The notes: a model not told the origin generated them from the sequence alone. Counted from the first letter of the stretch, positions 9,001 through 18,862 are shown. The stretch is 25,365 nt of DNA from Ichthyosporea sp. XGB-2017a (GCA_002811675.1 PDIM01000052.1:62233-87597), one strand, 5' to 3'. Made by a program: numbers and translations.

Positions 9001-12000
9001 TCCGGGAGTAGATCTTCCGCCAAATTCCCTTGAATACTAGTGCTGTTCAGAATGGGGGGATCATTGGAAGGTTCAATGTAAATTTTCACCACCGTTTGTT
9101 CTGAGGCTCTTTTCAGTTGATAACCACAGTCGCTGGGTATTATAGTGAAAGAGTCTAATCCCTCAGAGTCCTTGTGTGGTCTATATATGAGACGATGCTG
9201 AAAATTCGTCAGCAAACCTTGCTTTTCCTTTGCGAATCCATGAATCCTGACAGCACTCATTTGCTGCCACAAAGTTGGATACAAATTGTCATTTAATGTG
9301 AGACGAAACCGGTTTGTGAGGAAGCTTGCTTCGCAAGCCGGGGGCTGAGATACTACGTAAAATCCTGGTGTGTGTTCCTTCGTTGTAAAGTCATCAAATA
9401 ATACCCGCCAATTTCCAGAATCGTCGAACCCCTCCACTTTGGCCACAGCGTCTGGACCTTCGTTAAAGTATGCCTGAATTCGAGAAAAGTAAATTGGCTC
9501 TTGAACTTCCAAAACAAACCAAGATGGCTCAGGTACGTTTGTTGATGACGACGTCCACGAAAAAACGCAATCCCCTGGTGTATCTGTTGGACAGCCTGGA
9601 GGACCAGGGATTCCCAGAGAACAGTAACAGGCCGCGCTAGTTGCAGTTTGGTTATTCCCAAACTCATCGCGCGCTTCTAAGACTCTAGAGACCCACTGTC
9701 CAAACTCAAACCCTGCTCCTGCCCCACTTATATCCGTAACTGCACTACCAATTTCTCCATTTGTCTGTACCTGATAAATTGTGCCTTTTGAAGGTAAACT
9801 TGTAATACTGGTTGTGATGGACAACCCCTCAGGATCTATAAGAGGAAGTTGCAGGAGAACATCAGACTCCTCGTTTGTTGTAAACTGGCCGAACTCTGGG
9901 GCTAAAGATGATATTCTTTTTGGGCGATTGTTGTATACACCAGCACCCAAAGTTCCGGATTGCTTTCGCGATGACCCATCCGCTATTGATTCCCCACTTG
10001 ACTCATCGAAGTCGCTGTATAAAAGAACTGATGAAGGAATGGCATCTTTGTTGAGCCTGCTCCCTTTGTAAAAAGTATTGTTACTATTCGTCAGAATATC
10101 TTGGGTAAACGCACTTCCTTGAATTACAATGAGTTCGTCATACGTTCCATTAAAAGAGTCATAAAATGCCCCAGTATTTACAGTCACGGAACTCCCCAAG
10201 TATAATTTATCGAAGATCAGAGTAGAACTTTTTGAAAACAACATCGAAGAAGTCAGAGACCCATTTATAAAAAGTGAAGCCCCCCATTTAGTCTCCCCGG
10301 AGCCAAAGTTAACTGATAGTGCCACATGAAGCGCCTCAAAGTGTGATGAATTCGCGTTGTACGAAAAGTTACCAAACACTTTTTCTTCCCCGTCCAATGT
10401 AAGAGCCATACCCCAGAATTGGGTTTGAAATACGTCAACTAATCGAAGAGATATCTTTGTATTCCATACAGTGCCGCTGGTGAAAGTGAATATAGTCATA
10501 TTCTTTATCGTCTGGAACACCCGGGGTACTATCCATACACTGGATGAAAACAAGCCCCCTGCTGATGCGGTGTTCGATGAATCAAAGGGCACTTCAAAGA
10601 GCACAATGTCATCTAACCCATCACAATCAATCTGATATCCACCATAAGTAACAAAGTCATCTACTGCCCGTATTTGAATGGACAAAGTGGACTCTGAAGC
10701 ATAAACAGTATTCGTGCGCGTGTCAACGGGAGCAAACTTAATAGTGTCTGCAGTTCCGGTGGCATCGTGGTTTAGAAAGCTTTCATAGACAATCTTTGAA
10801 TTAACATTGGTCACAATAGTAGGCACACTGACAATCCTCTCAAGCTTAACAACATTGTTAGCTTCGAATTTACGTTGATATATAAATCCCTTTGTTGGTA
10901 GTTGAGTGACGGCTGCCACTAGTGGATAATCCCCATCCTGATCAACGATACCATTTACGTGGGTAGCGTCATTATCAAATACAAAGCCTATGCTGCGACT
11001 CTGGTCTTCCAAAATCAGCATGCTTACATCTTGTGTTGTTGGTGCCACGTCCTGTAGAATCGTAAATGTCTTGTCAGCGGTATATGCTCCCCCAGCTGGT
11101 TTAATTTTGTATACAAAAGAATCCCCCGTTGGGTCAAAAGTGGCTCCTGGAACGTATTTGACGCTTCTGTAAACAGAGCTTGTGCTAACAAGAAGATCTG
11201 TTGGCACAGTGGTGATCTGCGCACCAGTTTCATGCCACAGCGTGCCCTTCGTGGGCAGGGTGGTGATGGTTGTAACGTGTGAGGTTGGTGAAGAAGGCAC
11301 AGGGTCACTTGGATCATAAAAGTCCAGAGTTATATTGGTAATAGTGTCCTTGTCCTTGGTTTTGATCACAGCAGGACTTGAGGACCCCCCCAGAATGGTG
11401 GCACTTGACAGGGACCATAGTGGGTAATGCTTGGTGTCTCCAACAGCCTCAGGCCACCCTCGGGTGAGGTGATTCCCATTAGCGGTGGAATCTTGTGCAT
11501 TGTCCTTTGCATCAAAGGTGTAATAAGCAAAAAGATTTGCCTGATCTACCGGAACTGATCGGTGCATATCAGCCTTGATCTCCTCAACTGTGCGGAATTT
11601 GTCATAAATCTTAAACTCATCAATCAGCCCCTCGTAAGCTTCCGGAAGGATAAAAGTCCCGCCCACTGAATCACTTTCCTGACATAGCGTGAGTGTGCCT
11701 CCCTGCTCTATCTGTGGCACATCAACCTGCCCCGTATGATATAACTTCCCATCCAGGACCACCTGCATCTTACCAGTCCCGGGCCCCCCTGGTGTGGTGG
11801 TCTGCACACTAAAGGCAATGTGGTGCCAGTTTCCATCACTTAGATTCGTAATGGGCGTTGGAAAGGTGCTCTTCCCTGCACAGGTAACCCACCCACTGTA
11901 CAGGCTACCGGTGAACATATTCGCGTTGGAGGTTGTAGCGTATGAAAAGAAATAGTTGTTCTGTGTCCTTGCCACGGACATGCTCCAGAACTCCGCGCTA

Positions 12001-12329
12001 AAGGCATTCTGTGGCCACGGGTAACTCGCCCGGTACAACCCCGAGATACCGTTGCACAGAACTGCATACCCCGCACCCCCAGTCCTGAGCACGTCTGCAC
12101 CCCTCACTTTCCACACACTCAGGAATAGAAGTAGTGTCATTAGGAGCGCGCACCTTCTACCGTCCCCACCCCGAGCAAACCGACTATTTGGTTTGTGTCC
12201 CCTCTTGATGCCCCTGCTTACGCTCAGAGCCCTTAGTTTCACCTCGCTGCCCCTTGCCTTCTGACTGTTTCCATTCTTCATTTGGCAGCGTCTGTTGCCA
12301 TCAGCAAACTTTGCCATGCTAGAAGACAT
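6036..12329 (-). CDS. Receptor guanylate cyclase with LamG, cadherin-like and discoidin-like ectodomain
   Basis: One 2,097-residue ORF without a visible intron. A basic leader precedes a hydrophobic signal or anchor (about 60-77). The ectodomain reads as LamG-like (about 85-275), cadherin/VCBS-like beta repeats marked by LPTKGTLW, LPTKGFIY and LPSKGTIY, a second LamG-like domain (about 565-760), and a discoidin/F5-8C-like segment (about 873-1033). A TM helix follows at about 1238-1259, then a kinase-homology domain (about 1325-1780), a dimerising helix (about 1840-1890) and a class III cyclase domain (about 1895-2090). Metal aspartates D1910 and D1954, N2028 and R2032 are present. E1950 and C2021 are the guanine-selecting pair, so the product should be cGMP. 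The kinase part looks dead: E1331 replaces the beta-3 Lys, HGSL replaces HRD, and GFG replaces DFG. An insert of about 190 residues lies inside it. The ectodomain suggests adhesion or glycan sensing; the ligand is unknown. Confidence 0.93.
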   Translation of the reverse strand: MSSSMAKFADGNRRCQMKNGNSQKARGSEVKLRALSVSRGIKRGHKPNSRFARGGDGRRCALLMTLLLFLSVWKVRGADVLRTGGAGYAVLCNGISGLYRASYPWPQNAFSAEFWSMSVARTQNNYFFSYATTSNANMFTGSLYSGWVTCAGKSTFPTPITNLSDGNWHHIAFSVQTTTPGGPGTGKMQVVLDGKLYHTGQVDVPQIEQGGTLTLCQESDSVGGTFILPEAYEGLIDEFKIYDKFRTVEEIKADMHRSVPVDQANLFAYYTFDAKDNAQDSTANGNHLTRGWPEAVGDTKHYPLWSLSSATILGGSSSPAVIKTKDKDTITNITLDFYDPSDPVPSSPTSHVTTITTLPTKGTLWHETGAQITTVPTDLLVSTSSVYRSVKYVPGATFDPTGDSFVYKIKPAGGAYTADKTFTILQDVAPTTQDVSMLILEDQSRSIGFVFDNDATHVNGIVDQDGDYPLVAAVTQLPTKGFIYQRKFEANNVVKLERIVSVPTIVTNVNSKIVYESFLNHDATGTADTIKFAPVDTRTNTVYASESTLSIQIRAVDDFVTYGGYQIDCDGLDDIVLFEVPFDSSNTASAGGLFSSSVWIVPRVFQTIKNMTIFTFTSGTVWNTKISLRLVDVFQTQFWGMALTLDGEEKVFGNFSYNANSSHFEALHVALSVNFGSGETKWGASLFINGSLTSSMLFSKSSTLIFDKLYLGSSVTVNTGAFYDSFNGTYDELIVIQGSAFTQDILTNSNNTFYKGSRLNKDAIPSSVLLYSDFDESSGESIADGSSRKQSGTLGAGVYNNRPKRISSLAPEFGQFTTNEESDVLLQLPLIDPEGLSITTSITSLPSKGTIYQVQTNGEIGSAVTDISGAGAGFEFGQWVSRVLEARDEFGNNQTATSAACYCSLGIPGPPGCPTDTPGDCVFSWTSSSTNVPEPSWFVLEVQEPIYFSRIQAYFNEGPDAVAKVEGFDDSGNWRVLFDDFTTKEHTPGFYVVSQPPACEASFLTNRFRLTLNDNLYPTLWQQMSAVRIHGFAKEKQGLLTNFQHRLIYRPHKDSEGLDSFTIIPSDCGYQLKRASEQTVVKIYIEPSNDPPILNSTSIQGNLAEDLLPENITLSAEARSSGIFPLVFGGQDKDPNDNLIYTIETRPTKGIILLPNITVRAAKARATAPSTVYAGSAITTYPAKVNTSFALFQPTDCGTESLAVRASDGKNLENSNTTSSVISLVLEPCSNDLTNIEWAGIALGTLGFVIMVVVLVYFIRRRMFEKKLKNGSWIILYEDIVKEEVLDDAKNDIYASNRDLFGANEARGPSQVVYTYQGKEVDIERRPLYLECFPETEINVTRNMLISIINLTEMKNHPNLVDVLGVTLDIGHQGIVHQQCIKGSLKDLVKANSLALKDMYYMFSIALDIAEGLRYIHELNVSGTSSFVDSGSGYHGSLTSAQCLIDKNWVCKLTGFGISSFRRAIHPKDIYDVHATHVKGRKSSHGLSKKVGYVKTIPLRWRTACEVMGYNDKDLDNDDVLIQEEEKTSPVDECAQQQVNIPVDWTMFIMQRRNLKQCNGVIQEEGEEPLPKTVGSMDESLEKEIDDLVNELEQETVSSQKTSSEVTAEGYVKFLSTNSGGSQSSLKMLQMRNANSTSCQLALEEAAYHSSEFLMANPEWGRLDEKSMYDTDMLKRNDLFAFGVILSETITLNEPYAFNVQPLSQIIYAKLQGTPIIPDFHIGNEQRLSVVHNLAPNTQKASAQKPSSRRTSILNAMDADSNKRELELRNFETLIHFCFEGSIKVENAEPISILKTFVGSKSNSIAPGHSHSPGSSTITPRTIKQKILSMAPTLGKSFADRLLLQFQTYAENLEHAVADRTAELSMAKLESEQLLNQILPPLVADKLKQQDNTHEPIAEMFDEVSVFFSDVVGFTNMSSKSTPMQIVNFLNSLYTMFDTAIESHEVYKVETIGDGYVCSSGVPHRAPDHCLQLANLSLELISKMKTIKVAHLDGQEVQIRIGLHSGEVVAGVVGLKMPRYCLFGDTVNTASRMESTSNPNKIHISQSFAEKIKTQGDIFGYQIDLEDRGVIDIKGKGDMHTFWLLNCTKTLRPSKLL

Positions 12330-12778
12330 TTATATTGTTGGGCTACTTAATAATCGTTGGCCCTATTCAATCATAAAGTTTTAACAACTTTCTTGGGGGA
12401 CCTACTCTGTGTCATGGACTTAGTTCAATATTCATAATACGCACACGCAGTCGAGGAGAAAGGATACAAATCTAGGTCTCGACACACACAATACTATGAA
12501 GATTCAACTACAGAAGTTGTGACAGAACATTGACGTTATGTTAGTTGCACCTGCATTTATTCATATATCCATTTAATATATATATCCATTTACTAATATG
12601 TACTTTAATCGTGATTTTCCAAATAAGGGTTCATGGATACCCAAATATGGATATGTGGGGTTTTCCAGTAGGTACCGATCGGCCACCCGACGGTCGAAGC
12701 CGATCCGCAAATTACAGTAGCAGCTAATTAGCTAAATTAGCAGCTATATATATATATAGTGCACGTGTATAGTATTGT
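12330..12778. other. Intergenic: guanylate cyclase promoter and ABCG 3' flank
   Basis: These 449 bp lie between two minus-strand genes. The left part should hold the cyclase promoter and the right part the ABCG 3' UTR. It contains a direct repeat of ATATATCCATTTA (about 12565-12591), two hairpins (12677-12745) and a TA dinucleotide run (about 12746-12758). A minus-strand AATAAA at 12556-12561 is about 220 bp past the ABCG stop. I see no tRNA or ORF of note. Confidence 0.5.
12677..12745. repeat. Two adjacent hairpins in the ABCG 3' flank
   Basis: Hairpin 1 pairs GATCGGC (12677-12683) with GCCGATC (12699-12705) around a 15-nt loop. Hairpin 2 pairs GCTAATT (12723-12729) with AATTAGC (12735-12741) around AGCTA. 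It extends through one A-A mismatch by AGC/GCT to 12719-12745. They lie 34-102 bp past the ABCG stop, so they may be transcribed as 3' UTR structure. Confidence 0.5.
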
Positions 12779-15064
12779 TCATTTGTCATTAAAGCTAACA
12801 AAGCGGGTACCAAAGTATGTGGCAATGTGGAGGAAGACAGTAAAGCCACAGACAATTCCAAAAGTGGCCCATTTGTTAATGGTCATATCTAGGTTGTCGT
12901 TAAAAGCAGCTCCACTGTACTGGCTTGTGCCAGTCTCTGGATTGTACTTGCACGCGTAGTAGTATGGATCAGTTTCAGCTGACTGTGTGCTGTTGTTACA
13001 CACACCATACCAATTGCCCTTAAACTCATTTACACTCAACCCCTCTACACCATAGCGAACAAAAGAGGTCCAATATGCCCACAGCCAATAGTGAGGCGTG
13101 TCAGCCCCTCGGATCCCATATCCCGAGAAAAACAAATAAATGGTAAGGAAGACATTCAGAAAGGCTGTGGCACTATCTAAGTCGGGGAATATAGACGACG
13201 AGGCGTGCCCCATGGCCAATCCCAGGTCCTGCAGTACGATTAGCATCACCATAAAGTAGATGAAATTCGAAAATGTTTCATCCATACCCACTGCATAGTA
13301 AGTAATACAACCGTAGATGATCACACCAATGAAAGCAAAAGGAGCACCAGTGATGGTGTTGGCAAGGACGTACGAGGACACACGATAAGTGCCCGAGCTC
13401 CTCTCGCGGTAAAAAAACTCTCTTTCCATTAGCAGCCCTGGTAAAAAATCAAACGCAGAAAACGCCAGGATCACCGCAGAAAGGAAAATAAACGAAAATC
13501 TATCTCGCATACCCGTTGACGTTAGCGCCGAGTCCCAGTAGATGGACATAAATATAAGGCCAAAGATGGTGTACTTGATTATGGCATTCATAATGTAAGT
13601 CTGGTCCCTCGTCTTGCCACGGAATCCTCGTTGACACAGAACTCGAAGCTCATGTCCAAAGCCGTTCGCAAATGGCGATTTCACTTTCGCCAAGTCCTGA
13701 GGACACGTTTCAAAAGACGGGCGGCGCGCGCTTTGCTCAGTGTCCAAGGGTTTAATCCCTTTTCGCACAGATACTAGTCGGTCTTGGTAAACTGTCGACT
13801 TTTTATATTCTTCTACGAAAAATGATGGATCCCGGCGCTCTCCGGGTACGAGTCGCTCACCATCTTCCATATCTTCCCCCACAATGTCCATCAGGTAATC
13901 GGACGGATTCATGCCGGGCGGAAGTGCATACCCAAAATTGCGAAAATAGTCCACAGCAAGGCGTCTTTCTCCTTCATACACTACCTCACCGAGAACAAGA
14001 AGCAGCAACCGATCAAACAACTGAAAGATCTCCCCGGACGGTTGGTGGATTGTGCAAATAACAGATCTTCCTCCATTGGTGAGTGAGCGTACCACTGTCA
14101 TAACCTCGAGGGCTATGCCCGAGTCCAAGCCTGAGGAGATACGGCAACAACAAAGTGTTCACAAGTCACCTAATTAGTAAATTTACTCATGAAACAACTG
14201 TTAACGCTAGGCGCCCCGATGGCTAGTACCTACCTGTGGTGGGCTCGTCTAAAAATATAATGCTTGGGTTAGTGACCAGCTCCATGGCGATATTCACCTT
14301 TGATTGGATTCATGGCAATGAAGGAAATATATTCAAAAAGCTTGTGAGCATACATGAAATATAAGACAGTGAACACAATGAAAGAATAGTTGATAACTCA
14401 CCCTTTTGGCTTGTCCTCCTGAAATGCCTCTTGTCAGTCGATCACCAATCACGGTATCCGCACACCCTTGAAGGCCTAATTCATTAATTACCGCCTCTAC
14501 ACGCGCTTCCTTTTGCTCCCGGGTGAACTTGCGCGAGGAGAGTTTCAGCTGGGCAGTGTACTGTAGCAGCTCACGCACCTTCAGAGTGGGCATTAGCGTG
14601 TCCGTCTGCTGAACATAGGCGGCAATCTGCTTGAAGTCTTGAGGGGCCTCTTTTCCATCAAAGCGGATAGTTCCTGTGATAGTCCCTTTCGTCTTTCTCC
14701 CCGCAAGAACATCCAGGAGGGTGGATTTTCCGGCCCCACTGGGTCCCATTAAAGCTGTCATGACTCCAGGTTTGATCGAGCCACTCACTCCCTTCAGAAT
14801 GTTCTTTTCTTCCACAGGTGCGCGTATCTTCCGCTCTTTAGTAAAGAGCGAGACACGTTCCGAAAACGTCAACTCCTTCTTCAGCCCAATACTGTAATTC
14901 ACATCCATAAAAGACACTAACATCCCCTTAATTTCAATCTCCGTTTGATCAGCACCACTCTTCGGCTTGGTATCCTCTTGTGGTATTCCCTCGCTCTCCA
15001 TGGGCGGGACCTCATCAGCAAGAGTGCTAAAGTTCAACATTGGTTCCGGCTCAGGCTCTGACAT
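12779..15064 (-). CDS. ABCG-family half-transporter (three exons)
   Basis: Exons 14402-15064, 14234-14297 and 12779-14130 join in phase across GT-AG introns of 104 and 103 bp, giving 692 residues. The nucleotide-binding domain comes first, as in ABCG/White proteins: Walker A GPSGAGKST (107-115), signature ISGGQAKR (about 214-221), Walker B and D-loop IIFLDEPTTGLDSG (234-247) spanning the exon 2/3 junction, and an H-loop TIHQPS. The C-terminal half has six predicted membrane helices from about residue 420. A Cys-containing extracellular loop with an NNST glycosylation site lies before the last helix. Half-transporters must dimerise to work. The family exports lipids, sterols, pigments and xenobiotics; the substrate cannot be read here. 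All ATPase motifs are intact. The N-terminus (MSEPEPEPM) is acidic and disordered. The gene is divergent from the HECT ligase gene. Confidence 0.95.
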
Positions 15065-15836
15065 TTTCTCAAGGTTTTTTCACTTGATGTAATAAAAAAC
15101 AAAACAGAAACAGTGAACTCTCTTACACTGACACTCTTCGTCTCTCTCTGTCTGGAAGGGGGCAGGTGTGGGCAAAGCAAGCATACATACATGCGATACA
15201 CAAATCAACAAGCCTGCAGTACAGCAATATTCATTGTGCCAGAACTATGCAATACCTCTCAGGTCAAGGGATCGGGGCAAGGAGCGTTGATCGGGGCAGC
15301 AATCGATCCCTGCACGTGGTCCCTGGCCCTCCCAGGGTTATACATATACCAGGGTATTCACCACAATGGTGATCCCCATCCATTAATGGTTTTGTGGTTT
15401 GTTTTATTTATTTCTTTTTTGTGCTTTTTTAAAATAGTCTGCACAGCAAGTGTGGACGAGCGAAGCTTGTACGTGTAAAAGGGATCCAGTTTTGAGAAGC
15501 ATAATTTTGGGGGGATGGGGGTTTTATCCAATCAGAAGGCTGCATTTATCATATATCCTCGAAAAAATTGACCGTCAAAAAGGGCCTGAGCTGATGAGAG
15601 AAAAACGCTACGCTGCGCTTCGCTCAATTAATTTGCAGAGGGAGAGGGGTTGCCTCATGTATTGTGTATATGTGTGTGTACTGTGGGGAGGGGGGGAGTG
15701 TGTGTTGATTTGTTAACCAAACCACCGGATTTAGCGCAGAGAGAGAGAGGGGGAATAAATACTTGAGAGAGAGAGAGAGAAAGAGAGAAAGGCAATAGAG
15801 GCAATTTGGTGTTTTTGTATATGTCCAGGCATAGCC
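15065..15836. promoter_or_regulatory. Divergent promoter region of ABCG and HECT ligase genes
   Basis: These 772 bp separate two head-to-head genes and have no credible ORF. Several dyads occur: CCCTGG/CCAGGG around CCCTC (15321-15337), TCACCA/TGGTGA around CAA (15358-15372) and the palindrome CCATTAATGG (15380-15389). GATCGGGGCA is directly repeated at 15270 and 15289. GA-rich tracts sit just before the HECT start. These could be transcription-factor sites, but no known motif was identified. Confidence 0.45.
15737..15792. repeat. GA-dinucleotide microsatellite in the HECT 5' flank
   Basis: Two (GA)n runs (15737-15750 and about 15764-15790) are separated by GGGGGAATAAATACTT. They end about 45 bp before the HECT ligase ATG, so they lie in its 5' UTR or core promoter. 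GA tracts can act as GAGA-type promoter elements in several lineages; that role is not shown here. Confidence 0.7.
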
Positions 15837-18798
15837 ATGTCTCGTAACAGTCAAGGGAGTGGAAGTGGAGCTCGGGCGTTTGCTATCAGCAGGCAATCTC
15901 CTAATACCAACCTTTTTCTTACACTAAAGGGGGCTTCTAGTTTGGTCAAGCAGGACTTGTTCCGATCTCCAGACCCCTTTGCTGTCATTTCCGTGGACGG
16001 ACGGCCATTACGCAATTCTAAGGTGCAGACGAAGACTCTAAATCCCAAGTTCGAGCAGACTTTCTTGCTGTTTGTAAGCGAGACAAGTCTTATATCGATT
16101 TCGTTCTTCAATCATCGCAAGTACAAGAAGAGCAAAGGAGCAGGTTTTATGGGACAGGCTCTGATCCCTGTGAATGTGCTACCCCCGCTTGCTAATATCA
16201 ACACAGACCTTAGCTTTAAGCTGCGCAAGCAGCAAGGAGAAAATACACACGATGATGTTACAAGTCGCATTCCAAGCAGTGGTAGTACTGGGAGTAGTGG
16301 GAAAAGTATTGTAACAGGAACGGTGTCGGTTCATTTGTCCGCATCGCCCGCAAATCGCACTATGCGGACGGCCAGTTTGCCTGCAGTAATGCCTGCCTCA
16401 ACTGGGTCACAAGCACAGGTGAGGGTGGTACAAGGGGATGGGGGAAGTGACGACGATGATTACTCAGTGCTTGGGGAAGTGACTTCTCCACCGATTGGGA
16501 TGGTAAGGGAAGAAGGAGAGGAAGAGCAAACAGGCCGGGTAACGAGTCCCAATCATGAGCGTGTCATGGGTGAGGACGGCAGAAGAAGGGCCAGCCCCAA
16601 TCGACCCGCACCCTCCCCCCCTACTCAGGCAGGGCTTGGGGAAGCAAGAGAGGAAGTGTCACCTTTGTCTACGGAGACGCGTGCATCTACGTCAACGAGT
16701 AATGGCCTGCTTTCGGGGCTGAGAAGAATGTCCCTGGACAGTAGAGTGTCGTCATTGCAAGGTCGAAATCGTAGTCAGAGCAGGGGTTCTGCACAGGGCG
16801 GGCTTGCAGGGACCCCAGGTGGTGACAGTAGGTCAAGGAGACCTTCAACGAACTCTTTATTGCGAGGATCTTCAAGTACACAACACGTGACCCCAAGGCA
16901 ATTGGCCGAAATCAATGCCGTTCTTCCCGAGGGATGGGAAGCGCGCGCTGCACCCTCAGGGCGTGCTTATTTTTGTAATCACATTACACGAAAGACGCAA
17001 TGGGAGAGGCCGACCATGCCAGCGAATATGACATGCCCTTCGGATGATGAGGAAGGAGCAATGGACAGCGGGTTGATGATGAGACGCGGGTCACGTATTG
17101 CATCGAATAGTCACCAACACAATAACAGTGCTGCCCTCATCGGTGATGGATCTGGAGCCTCTTATTCTGCAAGCAGTGCAGGAGCTGGACCATCTTCGTC
17201 GTCGTCCAGGCGACAACAGCGACAGGCAGTACGTCGCCAGTATGAGAGCCGGGGTTGTTTATATCCTACAGGAGGATCCCTTCCTCCGGGCTGGGAAAGG
17301 AAAGTCACTGCACTTGGGCAAGTGTATTATCTGGACCACAACACACGAACAAGTACATGGCATGACCCCCGCCAGCCAAGGGTGCTGACCAGCTCTAGGG
17401 ATCTAGGACCTCTTCCGACGGGATGGGAAATGAGACAAAATGCTCAAGGAAGAAATTATTTTGTGGATCATAATACACAGACGACACAGTTTGCAGACCC
17501 CCGCCTTCAGCCTCCAGTGCCCGCGGAAGAGGACGAAAGTGTTCCGCAGTTCCAAAAGGATCTGAAAAGAAAGCTTGGTTATATTCGATCGCTGCTGAGG
17601 GCCCAACCAGGACAGTGTGATATGGTGGTGCGACGACAACACATTTTCGAAGACTCATACAAGATCTTGAATAGTCTCTCTGCAGATAAATTAAAACGAA
17701 AGTTAAATATTCGATTCCACAAGGAAGAGGGGCTGGACTACGGTGGCGTTTCTCGTGAGTGGTTTTATGTGTTGTCTCACGAAATGCTTAATCCGTATTA
17801 CGGTCTCTTTCAGTACTCACGGACAGATCTGTACACCTTGCAAATTAATCCAGGATCTTATGTTAACCCAGATCATCTTAGCTACTTTATGTTTGTTGGC
17901 CGAGTCATTGGGATGGCAGTTTTTCATGGCTATTATATTGATGGAGGGTTTGTAATGCCTTTCTACAAGCAAATGCTCGGTAAGCCGGTTGGTTTGGAAG
18001 ATATGGAGTTTGTGGATCCGGAGTATTATCGCAGTTTGAAGTGGGTTTTGTAAGTATTAATACTTTTCTTTGTAGCACATGTGTTTTGATAATACAATGT
18101 TATTTATAATATTTTGTGTTTGTCTACGTGTTGGTATGTGTCATTTGATGCAATTAAATAGGGAGAATGATGTCTCGGAACTAGAAGCCGTGTTTAGTGT
18201 TGACCACGACACCTATGGAGAGATAGAATCCAAAGAATTAAAGGAAGGCGGAGCTAATATTCCGGTTACAGAAGAAAACAAGGAAGAGTATGTTAATTTG
18301 GTTGTGCAATGGCGATTTCGCAGAGGCGTTTCGAAACAATTCACAGCATTTATGAAAGGTTTTAATGACTTGATCCCAATGAATTTGCTCTCCTTATTTG
18401 ATGAAAAAGAACTGGAGTTGGTTATCGGAGGACTAGGCGAAATTGATGTGGATAACTGGCGGAAATTTACTGACTACAAACACTGTAAAGATACCGATGA
18501 GGTAGTGGAGTGGTTTTGGAAAGCTGTTGCATCGTTTGATGCGGAGCAGAAAGCAAAAGTTTTGCAATTTTGCACAGGTACTTCGCGAGTTCCTGTCAAT
18601 GGGTTCAAAGATCTTCAAGGGAGCAATGGCCCTCGCAAATTCACAATTGAAGTGATGTCTTCTGTTAGCGGGAGCAAACTCCCTAAAAGCCATACTTGCT
18701 TCAATCGAATTGACCTCCCGAAATATGAGAGCTTCGAGCAGCTTAGAGAGAAGTTGTTGAAAGCAGTCTGTGAAACAGTTGGGTTTGGAATCGAGTGA
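15837..18798 (+). CDS. NEDD4/Rsp5-type C2-WW-HECT E3 ubiquitin ligase (two exons)
   Basis: Exons 15837-18049 and 18162-18798 join in phase (TT|G, giving SLKWVLEND) across a 112-bp GTAAGT-AG intron. The product has 949 residues. A C2 domain (about 20-115) should bind membrane lipids, possibly with calcium. A Ser/Gly-rich linker follows. Three WW domains (about 363-395, 482-514, 526-558) should bind PY-motif substrates; the third ends in Phe instead of the second Trp. The HECT domain covers about 572-949, with catalytic Cys917 in [18 protein letters not shown]. The protein should receive ubiquitin from an E2 on this Cys and pass it to membrane or trafficking cargo, as NEDD4 and Rsp5 do. Three WW domains match Rsp5 rather than the four of most vertebrate NEDD4. 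Everything needed for activity is present. Its 3' end meets the 5-phosphatase gene with 64 bp between stops. Confidence 0.96.
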
Positions 18799-18813
18799 TG
18801 TGCACATAGTGTA

Positions 18814-18819
18814 AATAAA
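18814..18819 (+). terminator. Poly(A) signal of the HECT ligase gene
   Basis: AATAAA begins 16 nt after the HECT stop codon. Cleavage 10-30 nt further on would fall at the opposing gene's 3' end. Confidence 0.6.
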
Positions 18820-18830
18820 GGGGGAGTTCT

Positions 18831-18836
18831 TTTATT
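18831..18836 (-). terminator. Poly(A) signal of the 5-phosphatase gene
   Basis: AATAAA on the minus strand, 27-32 nt past the 5-phosphatase stop. A second AATAAA overlaps the stop itself (18858-18863). The functional one cannot be decided from sequence, but the distal copy has the more usual spacing. Confidence 0.55.
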
Positions 18837-18862
18837 AGAATAAGTTACAGGTTGTAGTTTAT

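Noticed and set aside
13822-14061. Plus-strand ORF of 79 codons within the ABCG gene
   Set aside because: It is antisense to the nucleotide-binding domain exon, whose motifs are unambiguous.
18079-18161. ATG at 18079 as an independent start for the HECT C-lobe ORF
   Set aside because: The stretch before 18162 is the end of an intron; joining 18049 to 18162 restores the conserved SLKWVLEND sequence.
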